DNA of 64,000 nucleotides from Apiotrichum sp. Y4204 (taxonomy: Eukaryota > Basidiomycota > Tremellomycetes > Trichosporonales > Trichosporonaceae). The translations under genes and the position numbers were made by a program. Below, piece after piece: positions 11,124 through 22,625 of this stretch; position 1 is the stretch's first letter; each line of letters starts with the position of its first letter. The DNA is taken from contig JAMYHL010000008.1 of assembly GCA_025531455.1 (NCBI GenBank), positions 434,001 to 498,000 of the forward strand, in the 5' to 3' direction. The notes beneath the pieces were generated by a model. It did no database searches. It saw only the letters and a list, made by a program, of their open reading frames with translations, and had not been told where the DNA came from.

Positions 11124-12357
11124 ATGCGACCAGCGATGAATCATCTGTATATTTGATGAACGCGACCACCGATCCAGGTGGCCTGGTGAACATGGTGCAC
11201 GGGCAGCTAGCTACTTGCAGGGTTGCAGGGGTCTGACATCATCCACGAATACGATTGGCCACTGAAGCGGTAAACAAAGAAATTTTGAATCGTCAAGCTA
11301 CAAAATCTAAATGTACAAAACAAGTCCGTTCAGTCGATCAGAAAGCCCTCCCGAGCCCACGGCGCAGCCTTGCTCTTCCCCGGGGGGTCGAGCGCGTCCG
11401 CGCCGCCAGCTTCTTCGCGACCACCCAAAAGAGGGGGTCAGCGCTCTGTGAAAGAGCCGGGAGGGGACTGTATCATCACCTCGACGTGGAAAATGTGGCT
11501 AGTATGAACTAGCGAGAAAGAGACGTTGACTGTAGAGAGATCCTGAGGTGTGAGCGGTGCTTGGGGGGGTGGGTTTGGCGGCTTCGCGTAGGTTCCTTCT
11601 GAGCCGCCAGAGGTGGGGAGCCGGGCATCCATGAGCGCGGTATCTGGCCAGCAGACGGCGCGCGCTCGCTGGATGACGACGGGAAGGGGAGAGGGGGGAG
11701 GCGTTGGTGGTAGTATACTCACCTACAGAGTTGGTCACTAGAGAACATCAGAGATGCACGTCCGCCGGTATTTATGGACCGCGGCGGCAGCACGCGCCGC
11801 ATGCAGACGCGATCGTCTCGCACCAAAGATCTCACCCAGGCGGACGGAAAATGCGGCGTTATGGTCCCGTGGCGGGTGCGAGGGGGGCGAGTGGCGGGGC
11901 GAGCGGGTGGCAAAAAGTCAAAAATTTCCTATCTCCGGATTTCCGACGCCTGGGAAAGATGTTTTGTGACATCGGCATCTTGCTCCCGTCCAGGCGTGTT
12001 TGCGGAACTTGCCATCCGGTGCGAGTGCGAACGAGCAGCGTGTAGAGCGTATAGGGGTACAAGGCCTGCGAGGAGGAGCGAGACACTAGTGAAGTGAGAC
12101 AGTGGTAGGATTCTGCATGTGGAGCGGGCGAACACCTGCTTGAGATGGTCATTCGATGGGCGTGCCGTGACGCAGCTCTGACCATGTCTTCCGCGCTGCA
12201 TCTGTTGGAGGCCATACCACTCGGCACCGTGCCCCCTTGGGACAGAAGCGTGCCACCGCCTGTACGGCTCTCAAGAGCTGTAGAAACCAGCACAGTTCTC
12301 GGGTGCTTCGTCGTCACCCTCAATTGATCAAACCTCTCTTCGATGCCGTTCTCGTCC
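11124..12357. other. Intergenic, apart from the weak model at 11338
   Basis: No further gene is recognisable. The plus-strand ORFs around 11700-12100 overlap one another and show no family signature. Confidence 0.4.
11338..11722 (-). CDS. Possible small spliced gene, unrecognised
   Basis: On the minus strand, after a gtgagt...catccag intron-like stretch (donor near 11727), an open frame reads RARAVCWPDTALMDARLPTS and on to SHIFHVE. A 31-nt intron-like gap (gtgatg...cacag) and a final in-frame exon, SADPLFWVVAKKLAARTRS and on, end at 11338. A candidate first exon (MFSSDQLC) at about 11753 does not keep phase, and a competing frame also gives a plausible C-terminus. A TATA-like cataaata lies near 11771-11778. 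The product is unrecognised and the model is weak. Confidence 0.2.
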
Positions 12358-12461
12358 TCTTCGCTAGTATATCGGTTAGTATAATCGCCTCTCAGTTGAG
12401 AGAGCCTTCCAACAGGAAGAGCGCACCGCGATAGAGCAGGGTTCGACTCCCTGGCGGAGAA
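12358..12461 (+). tRNA. tRNA-Glu(CTC) with a 32-nt intron
   Basis: The acceptor stem is tcttcgc/gcggaga with discriminator A. The D-arm is gtatatcggttagtata, and the anticodon stem atcgc/gcgat pairs perfectly once the intron is removed. The T-stem is caggg/ccctg around ttcgact. The mature anticodon loop is ct-ctc-a-c, so the anticodon is CTC (Glu). The intron (about 32 nt, gttgag...gcgcac) sits at the canonical 37/38 position. A T5 pol III stop follows at 12490-12494. Confidence 0.9.
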
Positions 12462-12867
12462 AGCGTGCTCGTTCGCGAGCATCGAGACCTTTTTGAAGCC
12501 GGAGAGCTCGATCTCTCAGGGCATTCGGACACGATCGGGCGACGTGGCGGTCGCATCGCATGGGAGGACGTCCGAAGTTCATCCTAGCGACTGGGCGTCT
12601 TGGCTAAGGCTTTGACAATCAGCTACAAGCGTTAAAGGTACATGAAGAGTAGGAGATAGGGCATTGTATGGGATACCAAGCAGGAGCTCATGAGTTATGG
12701 ATGTTGAACAGATATTCGGGTGGGTGCCACAGAACGGCAGCGACAGTGGTCATCGCCACTCTCTGATCTTATCAAAGTCACGTGATCTCCAGAACCGGGT
12801 TTAGCCGATACGACCGACGACCGAGATTGCCGTTCTACTCGTCGCTGTTCGTGACTCCACAACAACA
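12462..12867. other. Intergenic and promoter of the PrpF-like gene
   Basis: No gene is seen. This is the presumed promoter and 5' UTR of the gene starting at 12868. Confidence 0.5.
12490..12494 (+). terminator. Pol III terminator of tRNA-Glu
   Basis: A TTTTT run about 29 nt after the tRNA 3' end. Confidence 0.6.
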
Positions 12868-14122
12868 ATGATCCAACGACTAGCTCTGCGAAACGCGCAG
12901 GTCCTTCGAAGATGCGGGTTCTCGACCATGTCGCGGGTGGAGGGCAGCCTGCCAGCGAGCTTCTACCGTGGCGGGACATCGAAGGCGCTCATCTTCCAGC
13001 GCGAACATCTACCCGCTGAGCGGGCAGCGCAGGACGCCATCTTCCTCGCCGCGATGGGGTCGCCGGACCCTAACGGGCGGCAGCTGGACGGCATGGGCGG
13101 CGGATACTCGTCCGTGTCCAAGGTGCTGATTATTGGGAAGAGCGCGCACCCCGACGCCGACGTGGACTACACTTTTGCGCAAGTACTCGTCGACCAGCCG
13201 GGTACGTGAGTAGCAATGCTCGGGGCTGACATCAGTGGTGGACTACGCAAGTAACTGCGGGAATATGCTTGCTGCTGTCGGCCCGTTCGCGCTCGAAAAT
13301 GGCCTTGTAGAGCCTGCTTCACTGGCGGATGGACAGAACCTCGTGCGCATCCATAACACGAACACGAAGAAGATCATCCACGCGTCTTTCCCTGTCGCCG
13401 CGCCGAAAGCCGCGAACCTCAGCGGCGACTTTGCGATTGACGGTGTATCCGGTACGCATGCGCGCATCACCCTTGACTTTGTCTCGCCCGAGGGATCGCG
13501 GACCGGCAAGCTCTTCCCCACTGGCCAAGTCGCCGAGGACCTCGCGCTCCCGGACGGAACCAGCATTCCGGCGACGCTGATGGACTGCGGGAACCCGTGC
13601 GTGTTTGTCCTTGCGTCCGACCTCGGCGTGGACCCGCACATCCTCCCTCCCGAGCTTGAGGCGCACGACGGCGGACGCACACTCCGCCGCCTCGACGACA
13701 TTCGCAATGCCGCAGCAGTCAGAATGGGCCTCGTACCCTCCCTCGAGGCCGCCGCCAAGGCCAAGTCCGTGCCGAAGGTCTGCATCATGTCGCCAAAAGC
13801 AGACAACCGGATTTTGTCGGGAACGCTGGCGGCGGACAAGATCGACGTGATCACGCGGTGTATCTCGAGTGGCGACCCGCACCGCGCGCTACCGATTACA
13901 GCGTCGCTGTGCACGGCGGCAGCGGCGCAGATTGACGGCACGATCGTGAACCGCTGTCTCTCGGGGGCGCGGGTGTCCCAGGGCGTGGTCATCGGCCACG
14001 CATCGGGGACTATCGAGGTCGACGCGGATGTTGCCAAGGGCGAGGACGGACAGCTGCATGTGCCCACTGCGCGCGTGTTCCGGACGGCCAAGAAGCTGTT
14101 TGAGGGAAATGTGTTTTTCTAG
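12868..14122 (+). CDS. PrpF-family isomerase (aconitate/methylaconitate type)
   Basis: Two exons (12868-13201, 13236-14122) join in frame to 406 residues, the usual PrpF length (about 390-400). PrpF proteins have a diaminopimelate-epimerase-like fold and move double bonds in 2-methylaconitate or aconitate. Visible family motifs are FYRGGTSKAL near the N-terminus, the MGSPD...DGMGGG block, and SNCGNML, which carries the conserved Cys. In Ustilago maydis the related Adi1 converts cis- to trans-aconitate for itaconate synthesis; in bacteria PrpF serves the methylcitrate cycle. Which reaction applies here is inference. The leader MIQRLALRNAQVLRRCGFST looks like a mitochondrial presequence and is followed by a second in-frame Met (residue 21), so two forms are possible. 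Confidence 0.9.
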
Positions 14123-15191
14123 ATGTGCATATTATGATAAGGGTCTTATTGTCTCTCTTGGTGTTGGGCGCGTTCAAGTCCGACTGATCGACCACCTGTC
14201 TGGGACTGACGACGCGGCTGACGCGGGACAAGGATCGTCAAGAGTGTTCGGAGAAACCTTTTGTTGCTGGTAACTGATAGAAAGCTTCCGATAGCCCTGA
14301 CTGCTATTCTGGCTTGTACCTGAGTGGGCACGAGCAGGGAGGAGTGATCGTTGAGCCTGTCATGTACCGAGCAAATCGGTTGGTCGCTGAGATAAGCTTG
14401 AATGCAGGGCGGACAGGCTGTAGGGCAAAAGTTGGTCTCGATCAAGCAAACGAGTTGACCTCGGCATGTGGGACACCACTGTTGCGGTCTAGCCAGGAGA
14501 GACTTCGTTAATAATGGCCGGAGATGCTCGGCATATGCCCGGAGGTAATTAAGGAGGCTCGGAGGTACGCGAGATCTAAACAGTCTCGGTATGCCAGTTC
14601 ACTCCTCAAGCGATCGCGCGCGACGTCATAGTGGACTCATTAACTATGAGCCGCCCAGGAGCCAAATATCCGATGAAATTAAGTCACGGCGTGAGCCATG
14701 TGCATTACGAGAGCGCCTGACGCGGTGGCGCTGCAGCTGTGGCGTCCAGTCAGTGCATTTCGTAGCGGATTTAACGCATGTAGCCACTCTGGGACTGGAC
14801 GGCAGCCAGTCTTGTCACGCTGAGGCATTTGCATGCCAGTGTGCTAGTGCTACTACTCTCACAAATGGGATCTCTGAGGGAGAGATGCTAAGCGTATAAG
14901 CGTCCTCGGTATTCTAGGGCTTCGGAAGGCACGATCGCCCCACAAACCCCCGAGATTCCATATCGAGGTCGGAGGCGTCGATCCGCACACCGAGGACGCC
15001 ACTGCCGTCCCACACATTGTTCGCTTAGTGAATGGTCGCTGCAGATGCGATGGGGGAGGTGAAATACGCAGCAAGTGCTCTGGAGGTCTGGCGGCTGCTC
15101 TGACAGGACGGCGGCCGTGTTTGGGCTCACCAGTGCTTTAATATCAGTCTACACTCTCATCGTCTTCATCGCTCATCCGTTTACGCTCCCG
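14123..15191. other. Intergenic, no gene seen
   Basis: Only short overlapping ORFs occur. I found no conserved motif, tRNA or repeat that I can support. Confidence 0.5.
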
Positions 15192-15469
15192 ATGCCGCTC
15201 TTCTATTCCGACCCAGAACAGGACCTGATCACCCCATACTGCCGGGGCACCTTTAAGAAACGTAACCGCAGTGGTGAGTCCAGAACATTTGACAGGCATT
15301 GACACCAGGTTACTGCCATCTCCGCAAACTCGAGGACATTGTCTATTCGTGCGACTACTGCCACTCGGTGTACCAGATGCGCGTTTCCGAGGACCACATG
15401 CGGCTCGAGAGGATGCGGCACGACCGCGAGAAGCGCGGGCGGTGGTTTGGCGTGCGGGGATCACGATAG
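15192..15469 (+). CDS. Small Cys-containing protein, unrecognised
   Basis: Two exons (15192-15273, 15309-15469), joined by a 35-nt GT-AG intron, give an in-frame product of 80 residues starting MPLFYSDPEQDLITPYC. It has four Cys, two of them as CDYC, giving the spacing C-x10-C-x9-C-x2-C, which could bind one zinc ion. The tail is highly basic and charged (HMRLERMRHDREKRGRW). The clean splice, the compact open frame and the biased tail argue that it is real, but I do not recognise the family. A small zinc-binding or RNA-binding protein is possible and unproven. Confidence 0.5.
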
Positions 15470-17434
15470 TTCGCCATACCCTTTACCCTCGGTTTCTCAC
15501 CAAGTTTTCCTAGCTTCCTATCTTTCGGTCACATCGGTCCTCATCCTTTCACGACAAAAGCTCCCAGAGACTCACAAACGCTGTATTCTGTACCCAGTCA
15601 TTCACGATGCCATCCTATAACGTGCTGCGATTGTTTCCCACCACGCCGTGCGTGCACCATTGTGGGTCATGGGGCCAGTCAATCCGCCCCGGAGGATGGA
15701 CGGGAGTGCCGGCAACGTCCGTCTCGGCACGTCTCGGCACGGTTGGGGTTCCGATAGGTGTTTGGGAACCCTGTCGGGGGCCGCCGTGGGCACTGTGATG
15801 AGAGGTGTGGCGTCGCTATGATTGGCACAGAGCGTGTCTGGATCAGTGTTCAGGAGCTTGTTGGGCCGGTTGGGATTCACGGGCCCCGCGGCCAGGAAAG
15901 AATCGAGCGCCGTCGGCGCCGTTGACTTATTCTATGCTGTGAACGCACCAAAACGTGCGACAACTGTGTCTTATTGAGACATTTGCGGCGAAGTTGTCTG
16001 AAAGGGTCGCCTGGGTGTTTGTTCATCAGCAAGCGAACGAACCCTCGGCGATCAGCCTCCATCCCCTTCAAAACATAACCGAGGGCCAAGGATCGTCTTA
16101 ATTCCATCTATCCGATGTTTTCCCCTTTCATCACTCATCGACTTCTGGTGTGCACTGCAGGCTTGTGCTAGCGTTCTTGTTCTGAAGACTACCGATTCTG
16201 CCCGCCCTGCCTGTTTCCCTTTCCTGAGGCAGAGATGAACAGAGCCAAGAGACCAACAGGCTTCTTCAAGACCTATTGTTGTGCTGCCAGCGCAGAAACC
16301 CAACAGTGTGGTGCTCCAAGATTCCTTCTCCGAGATTTTCCCGACATGCTTGATTGCGGCATCAACATGCATGTTGTTGTGTCGGCTCGACCGCCGAAGT
16401 GTCGAGGTACAGGATAACTACAGGATGGAAGGGATCGTGCCGGACATTGGCAGAGCCGGTCCCTGTGCATCTTCACTAGCAGCACTCTTCTGAGATTCTC
16501 GGTTTCATACCCCTTCCACATCGTACCTCGTACCTCACAAAGTTGTCATCCTCACACCATCGCCCACGACTGATCAAAACAACAGAAATTGGTTCGGCAT
16601 GCACGAGGAGAAATCCACCCACTTTGCCGTCCTGTCTGCGCTCTACTTATCGATCATGTGGTAGAGAGCTAACTGGATGGCGGTGAACAGGTGGGATACG
16701 ACTATTCGACAAGGATCCGAGGATAACGAGGCAACAACGTGTTTGGCGGTTTGTCCATGTCGAGCATGTCCTTGCTCAAAGAAGTCTGTGCGGCTTTTCC
16801 CTTCGCTGCACCGCCACTGCAGACGACAGCAGCGGATCGACGAAACCTGTCCTAGTATCCTTGTCGCCTCTCCTGACTTCCTGAGATCTGGCAATCTCAG
16901 AAGGTCCACAGATTCACAACCCCCAGGCCCCAGATCCACCGCCTCCGCGCCCATGCACACGCGCGTACACGTCTCTCAAAGTAGTCGACTACCTAACAGG
17001 GACGAGATCTATGGGTGCGGATGGGCTTGATCAGGAAAGGACTGTTCGGGGTGGACCAAGGGGTGTGCTGCCTAACGCCTTCGGCGAGCTCGAACTGCTT
17101 CTCCAGTGCTGCTGACCCCAGGGTTACCCCACGCGCGCCCCGCGGAACCAGCACCGAGTGCTTCAGAAGGAGGAACCACCGCCACCCTGCTGGATTTATC
17201 GTCTTTGGTCGGCACACTGTGTTTCTAGATTGTTCACATCATAAACTGAGAGTCTGCCGGTAGACGGTCAACAGAATCCTCCTGTTCACCTGTTGCTGTT
17301 GCAACTACTTCCAACATAGACATCGACTGTCTATCTAGACTTGTCGTTCCACCAGCTCGACACCCGCCCTTGGAATCGTCAGGCAACGCTCCCCTCACCT
17401 CTCATCGAACCCACGACCGAGAAGACGCGACAAA
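15470..17434. other. Intergenic, no gene seen
   Basis: About 2 kb with only short ORFs in all frames. A short tandem cgtctcggcacgtctcggcacg lies near 15720. The right end is the promoter of the membrane protein at 17435. Confidence 0.5.
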
Positions 17435-18547
17435 ATGCTCTGGGTCATCATTTTTAGCTTGCTTAGCATCGTGCGGCTGGCGAACGGCCAGAATTCGACC
17501 CCCTTGCGGTTTTTAGATACCCCCAAAGGCCTGACCGTGTGCTCCCAATCCCAATACTTCTCATGGGAAGGGGGTGCGCCGCCATACACAAGGTGGGTAT
17601 CTCACAGTCTGATGTTGTGATCTTCTCAGGATGCCAGCGCTTGTGCTAAAACACCCAGCACGGTCTTGAGAGAGTACCAGGTCATTCAGAAGCTTGACCC
17701 AACCTCCGTGAGCGACATGCAGCTGAACATGACTGTCTACGGTGATGCCTTCTCTCCCGGCCGCGAGTTCAAGTTCCAAGTATCGGACAGCGCTGGAAGC
17801 TCTATCGTTTGGAGCTCGGTTCTCCTTCCCTGCGCTTCCTCAACCGTCGTCACTCTGACGCCAACGCTCACCCCTACCGTCCAGTCAAGCAGTGTCTCCT
17901 CCTCCTCATCCCGTGTTATTCAATCTACAGATTATCGCGGTAGCTCATCTTCACTCGATGTACCAACAGCCCGTACAGGCGCTTCCGGTACCACCGCCTC
18001 TGGACTCAGCAAAGGCGCTATCGCCGGGATCGCAGTTGGCATTCTTGCGGCCGTCCTCCTCAACGGCCTGTTTGCGTGGTTCCTCCTTCGCCAGAGGCGG
18101 CGCCAGCAGGCGGCGGCCGTCAAGAATCGATTTCGTCCGGATCTTGTGGACGACGAGGAGCTCCACATGCATCCTTACGACTCCGACACTCCTGATGAGA
18201 ACAGCACCCCGGACCCATATATCCAGCCGGTAACCGTGCCGCCAACGGTCAGTAAGGCCAGCGCGCAGCGCGACCGGGCCAGCCACGGTCAAGCCGACGT
18301 CTCCGAGAAGGCGTTACTCTCCTCGTCTTTGGGGCTGGCCTCCTCGAGTGGGCTACCGACCAGCAGCACCTCGTCATCCTCCGGTTGGGAGCCCATGTCG
18401 GGTACCACCGCCCCGGTTGCCCCCCTCCCCGACCACGATATCGATATGGGCCCGTTGGAAAACATTGAACCCGACCCGCCAGCGCCACTTCTTCCCCCCA
18501 TGTACAACCCCGACTGGCGTCCCGAGAACAGGAATGAGCAGGCATAG
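17435..18547 (+). CDS. Secretory single-pass membrane protein, fungal sensor-like layout
   Basis: The first exon encodes a signal peptide (MLWVIIFSLLSIVRLANGQ) and the start of an extracellular domain (FLDTPKGLTVCSQSQYFSWE). The second exon continues it (DASACAKTPSTV...WSSVLLPCAS), then a Ser/Thr-rich stalk, one TM helix (IAGIAVGILAAVLLNGLFAW), a basic stop-transfer (RQRRRQQ), and a Ser/Pro/Asp-rich cytosolic tail. The junction is ambiguous: a GTGGGT donor at 17593 breaks frame, whereas GTATCT at 17597 with the acceptor at 17629 keeps frame and gives 359 residues. The layout is that of many basidiomycete surface proteins of unknown role. It resembles the gene ending at 2284, so the two may be distant paralogues. 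Confidence 0.75.
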
Positions 18548-19554
18548 GACAGTGCATGGAGTAGTAGCCGGTCATGGTACTCAGGCCTGCTTGTCGGTCT
18601 ATACTTTGTAGTCTTTCCACACCGAATATTTGTACAGACATGCCGGCACCCACAGATTGCATTGCAGGACCCCGTAGAGCATCAACCCATAAGGACTTAA
18701 CGTAGGCCGGCATCACGTTCACGTTCTGGTCTCGTTATGGCTCAGTTGAGGCTACAGGGGTTTCCGGTTCATGCCCGCCCCCAATACTGGCCAACACAGC
18801 AGGCAGCGGAAGAGGGGAATTGACCCCCCGGGATGAGCAATGGCGGTGCTGTGCCGGTGTATGTGCCGTCTCGCCTGGAATACTCTGCAGCGATGCATCA
18901 GCCCGGTTTCAGCAAGCCGGGAAGTCAGTGCGCGAAGTCGCAGAGCATGTACGGCGCGCGACGTGCTGCATACACGCAGTCTCTGCATGAAGGGCGTACA
19001 GTACCAGGTTTGTGGGTCCAACGTCATCGAAACCTTCCGGGATTCAGGGCAGGACCCCAACACCTTTCCCAGGCTCCTCTGACTCGCCAGGGTACAGTAC
19101 TTGCGAGTGTGCGTTTCAGGCTTTCATCGCCACACTTGTCCTCCACCAGACCCATCGCCAGAAAGCAGCTCCATTGTCAAAGATCAGAGATGCGATGCAA
19201 CGTTCAGATCCGGCATTCCTGGATGGATGCTGACGTTGTCACTGAGGCAAGGGAAGTGTACACAGCTCGAAGGATCATGTGCAAAAGTGATATTGACGAA
19301 AGTTGGGCACATCCCAATGTGACCACACTGCACAGACTCGTACTTAAGGCAAACGGCTCATTGTCGTTGGCGTGATTCCGCCGTACCCTCTTTTTACCTT
19401 TACCACTTCCTCACCACACACAGGCTGGTCCTCTCTCGCAACTGTACGATAACGGTTCCGGTAACCTGTCACAATCACAGTACCTCTGTTCCATCTCGCC
19501 ATCAAACAACATAACAACACTGGCCAACCTGCCAAAAACCCCTCATTCCTCGCC
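18548..19554. other. Intergenic; possible gene remnant
   Basis: Plus-strand ORFs at about 18833-19375 are open for up to 180 codons but show no family signature, and two other frames overlap them. A gene remnant is possible. I call nothing here. Confidence 0.4.
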
Positions 19555-20692
19555 ATGCTTATCCCGTTTGCGCTGCTGGCGGCGCTCTCTTCTGCCACCG
19601 TAACAGTAGCGATCAACCCCAACTCGGCGGCTTTCGTCGGGTGTGTCAGCGAACCACCAGCCGACGGCCGGCGCGGCCTGGCAAGAACTGTCGAGTCGTG
19701 TAAAGTAAGTGCACCAACTTCGTTGCGATACACACCGGCTGACATTACAGTGGACGTGCTCAGATACCGGGTCATTCAGGTATTCCGCCACTGCCTACAG
19801 CTACTTTGACAGTGAAGCGAACAAGTGCTGGTGCTCCGACGCTGGCCTCGACATCGGACGGATAGTGGATGCCCGTCCGGATGGTACCTGCAGCAAGGGC
19901 TACCAGGTGCTCCAGTTCACAGAACAGCTCGTGGACAAGAAGCTCGTCGACGCCTCATTCAACTCGGAGATCAGCTACAAGACTTGTGTGGATCATGCGC
20001 GGCTTGATGCCTCGCAAGCCGAAAGCATCAAGAAGGCGTTCACCAAAGTTCCCAATGTCGCGAGCTGTTTCTCCTCGTGCAAGGGCAAGAAGTCGGCTGT
20101 CCTTAACCCCAGTGAAGACGGGTTTGACTGTGCCTGCTTCGACGACGCTATGCAGTTCACCGCCGCGGACGACACGATCTGTAACGCCGAGAGCTATTAC
20201 CTCTACAGCTTGTCTGGCGCCCAGAAGCGCGGGGTCCCGGATACTCCCGCGGCACAAGTAAAGCGCAGCCCGGCCGAAGACATCCCGTCGCCCTCCCAGC
20301 TCGCGTCGCGAAAGCGTAAGCGGACACCCACAGCCTCGGAGGCTGCACGCCGCAAGCGTCGACTCGAGGCTGAGGCCGAGGCCGCCAAACCGAAAACCGC
20401 GTGTCCCGATGGCAAGCGCGCCTGCAGGATCAGGCCCGACAGCGATGCACACGAGTGCGTCGACACGACGCTCGAAGCCGAGTCATGTGGCGGCTGCCCG
20501 TTTGGCGACGTCGAGACTGAAGGCTTGGTGAAGAGCGGTGTCGACTGCACGTCGCTGCCCAACATCTTCTCCAAGACGTACGCTAGCTGTGTCGCTGGCA
20601 AGTGCCAGATCGACAAGTGCAAGCTTGGCTATGTGCTTGCTTCTGACCGTTCGGCCTGTGGGCTGAACACTAACAAATTCAAGCGCGCATAG
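19555..20692 (+). CDS. CPL1/priA-like secreted Cys-rich protein
   Basis: Two exons (19555-19704, 19751-20692) join in frame to 363 residues. Residues 1-19 form a signal peptide (MLIPFALLAALSSATVTVA). An N-terminal Cys-rich part (FVGCVSE, then KCWCSDAG) resembles a WSC-like module. The C-terminal about 100 residues carry the priA/CPL1 pattern: CPDGKRACRI, HECVDT, ESCGGCPFG, GVDCTSLP, then SCVAGKCQIDKCKLGYVL. Between them lies a basic segment with several dibasic sites (QKR, VKR, RKRKR, RRKRR), possible Kex2 cut sites. Family members include the priA protein of Lentinula and Cpl1 of Cryptococcus neoformans, a secreted factor linked to host interaction. No TM or GPI signal is visible, so secretion is expected. 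The role here is not known. Confidence 0.85.
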
Positions 20693-21580
20693 ATCCTCAC
20701 CTCACCCTCGATTTGGGCTGACTGACACTATAACCTAACTATCACTCCTAACAGCGCCATCGCGAGGTTCACTACTCACAGGACACCCCCTCATGACAAC
20801 ATGATGACAACCACGACCATCAATGTAGCATCATATGTATTAGCCACAGGCATTATCACTGCATTGCATGCATTCCTATCAAAACGCTGCTGACGTGGGA
20901 CAGGAAGGGCAGTGTGCAAGTGTGACACGACGGTTCAACCAGATCTAGAGGCAGTGCCGTTTCACTTCCCGGGGCGGGCTTTCACTTTGCAAGTCTCCTG
21001 ACACGTCGAAAAGTAAAAAGGCTACAAGGACGGCGACTTTTGGCATCCAGTGAAAGATCTGTGTCAACTTGACCCTGCAATCTTTGTATGGAGCAAGATC
21101 CAGATGCAATGGTGTATGTAGCCTGTGCAGCACAGAACCGTCAATCCCCTTGTTGCCCATAGGGGGGGGGTTCGTAGGCGGGTTTCGTCGGAACGGGATA
21201 CCGAGAAAGATGTCAGCATTAGAAGCGAACCAAGCGCGATCCCAGGATTGTTTTCCAGACAAGCAAGAATCAAAGGCTCAGTCAGAAGGTCCCTTCCCTT
21301 CCCAACTGGTGGAAAGTTTCGAGAAGCACTTGATTCAGTTCATATGAAATGTCATTACGAGTTGGGTCGTTGGCCAGAATGCCGTATAAATTGATAGTCG
21401 AGCCTTGTGAGCGGTGAGAAAAACGAGCAGGAAGGACAAGTCGCGAGATGACATGAGCAGGAGCAAGTCGGCTACCCCTCTCGGTTATACAGGCGAAGAG
21501 GAATACTCGCAGGAGCGCTTGGGCGTGTCGCTCCACAGTTCAAACTCATGTCAGCTGTCAGTCGTAGTTAAAGGCACAAC
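20693..21580. other. Intergenic, no convincing gene
   Basis: Short ORFs only. The left end holds the 3' UTR of the CPL1-like gene. The right end, on the minus strand, may hold the last exon of the small TM gene starting at 21784. Confidence 0.4.
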
Positions 21581-21784
21581 TCACGGCGCACCGCGCCCGC
21601 CGCGATTTCCGACAACCGTCGCCGCGGGGCACGACACACCCGAGGTCATACGAGACTCGACGACCTCGCGCTCGCGACGCCGTTCGGCATGTAGCCGGAC
21701 GAAACGGATACCGCTACACACCATGCCGGTCAGGCAGAGGACGAGAATCAGGACAATGACTATGTGGACCCAGAGCTCGACCAT
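21462..21784 (-). CDS. Small single-TM protein, unrecognised
   Basis: The ATG at 21784 starts MVELWVHIVIVLILVLCLTG, a strong TM or signal-anchor helix, followed by a basic stretch (RFVRLHAERRREREVVES). The frame is open to 21581. A GTGAGT donor at about 21589 could splice to a short exon (NCGATRPSAPASIPLRLYN, then stop near 21462), for a total of about 90 residues. The function is unknown. Tiny one-helix proteins like this are common in fungal genomes and badly conserved, so the model needs transcript support. Confidence 0.4.
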
Positions 21785-22625
21785 GACCGGGGACAGGGAG
21801 GGGAGGATGTGAAGAGCTGTCGGGATTTTAGAATTCTAGTTGAGTTTATGGCTGAATCTTGCTGGGGGAGAAGGCAAGCGGGCGTGAAGCTCCGTGCACT
21901 CGACCTGAAAGTTATGCAGCCTGACACTTAGACAGCCTCGGGGCATTCTCGAGCTCGGCTCTCCGACCCCAAGGTGGTTCTTTGGTTCAGCGTCTTCAGC
22001 TACCCGCTTCCCCACTTCTCCGTTCTCATTCCCATGTTCCAGGACGCAAACGGGTCGTGCATTGGGTCCTTCGGGCACGGACACCATAACGAAGGGAAAC
22101 AAGACCCCTGAAGAGCAGAAGGTGACTGTTGACCTCGGTTGTTGAAGTAGACCGTCATTCCGGCTGGCCCATAATGTTGTCGCTCCGCAGGGGTCAGTAT
22201 CCGAGCGTGTCCGAAAGAGGGGTTACCTCCTGGTATCACATGTTAGTCCGACGACGCTTGCGGATTCAGGTTGAACCAATACGTACAACATCCAACCGAA
22301 CACTATCCAGATCAGTATGAGCAGTTAATCTTTGACCTCGATCTCGAGGACACAGTGACTGTGAACTGTTGAAGGATACTCTTTCCAACGTCGGTGGTTA
22401 TCCGTCTCTTGGCGCCGATCTGCACGTTTGTCGTCCAGCAGGCTTGGACGTCAATGACGTCATGCTCCACCACCATCACCACCATCTTGATCCACAGCAA
22501 CCCAACATTCCCTCGAACTGCGAGGCTGACCGAGGCTGACTCATCTGGTGGTCCCACGTACTGTACTTCTCCTCTTCTCTCATCGCCACACTCCCATCAC
22601 CATCGTAAACCTCAATATCCACTCC
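21785..22625. other. Intergenic, no gene seen
   Basis: Short ORFs only, with nothing recognisable. The right end is the promoter and 5' UTR of the NmrA-like gene, with TC-rich leader sequence near 22560-22620. Confidence 0.4.

Noticed and set aside
18833..19375. 180-codon plus-strand ORF
   Set aside because: No family signature, overlapped by two other open frames, and no splice support; possible remnant only.
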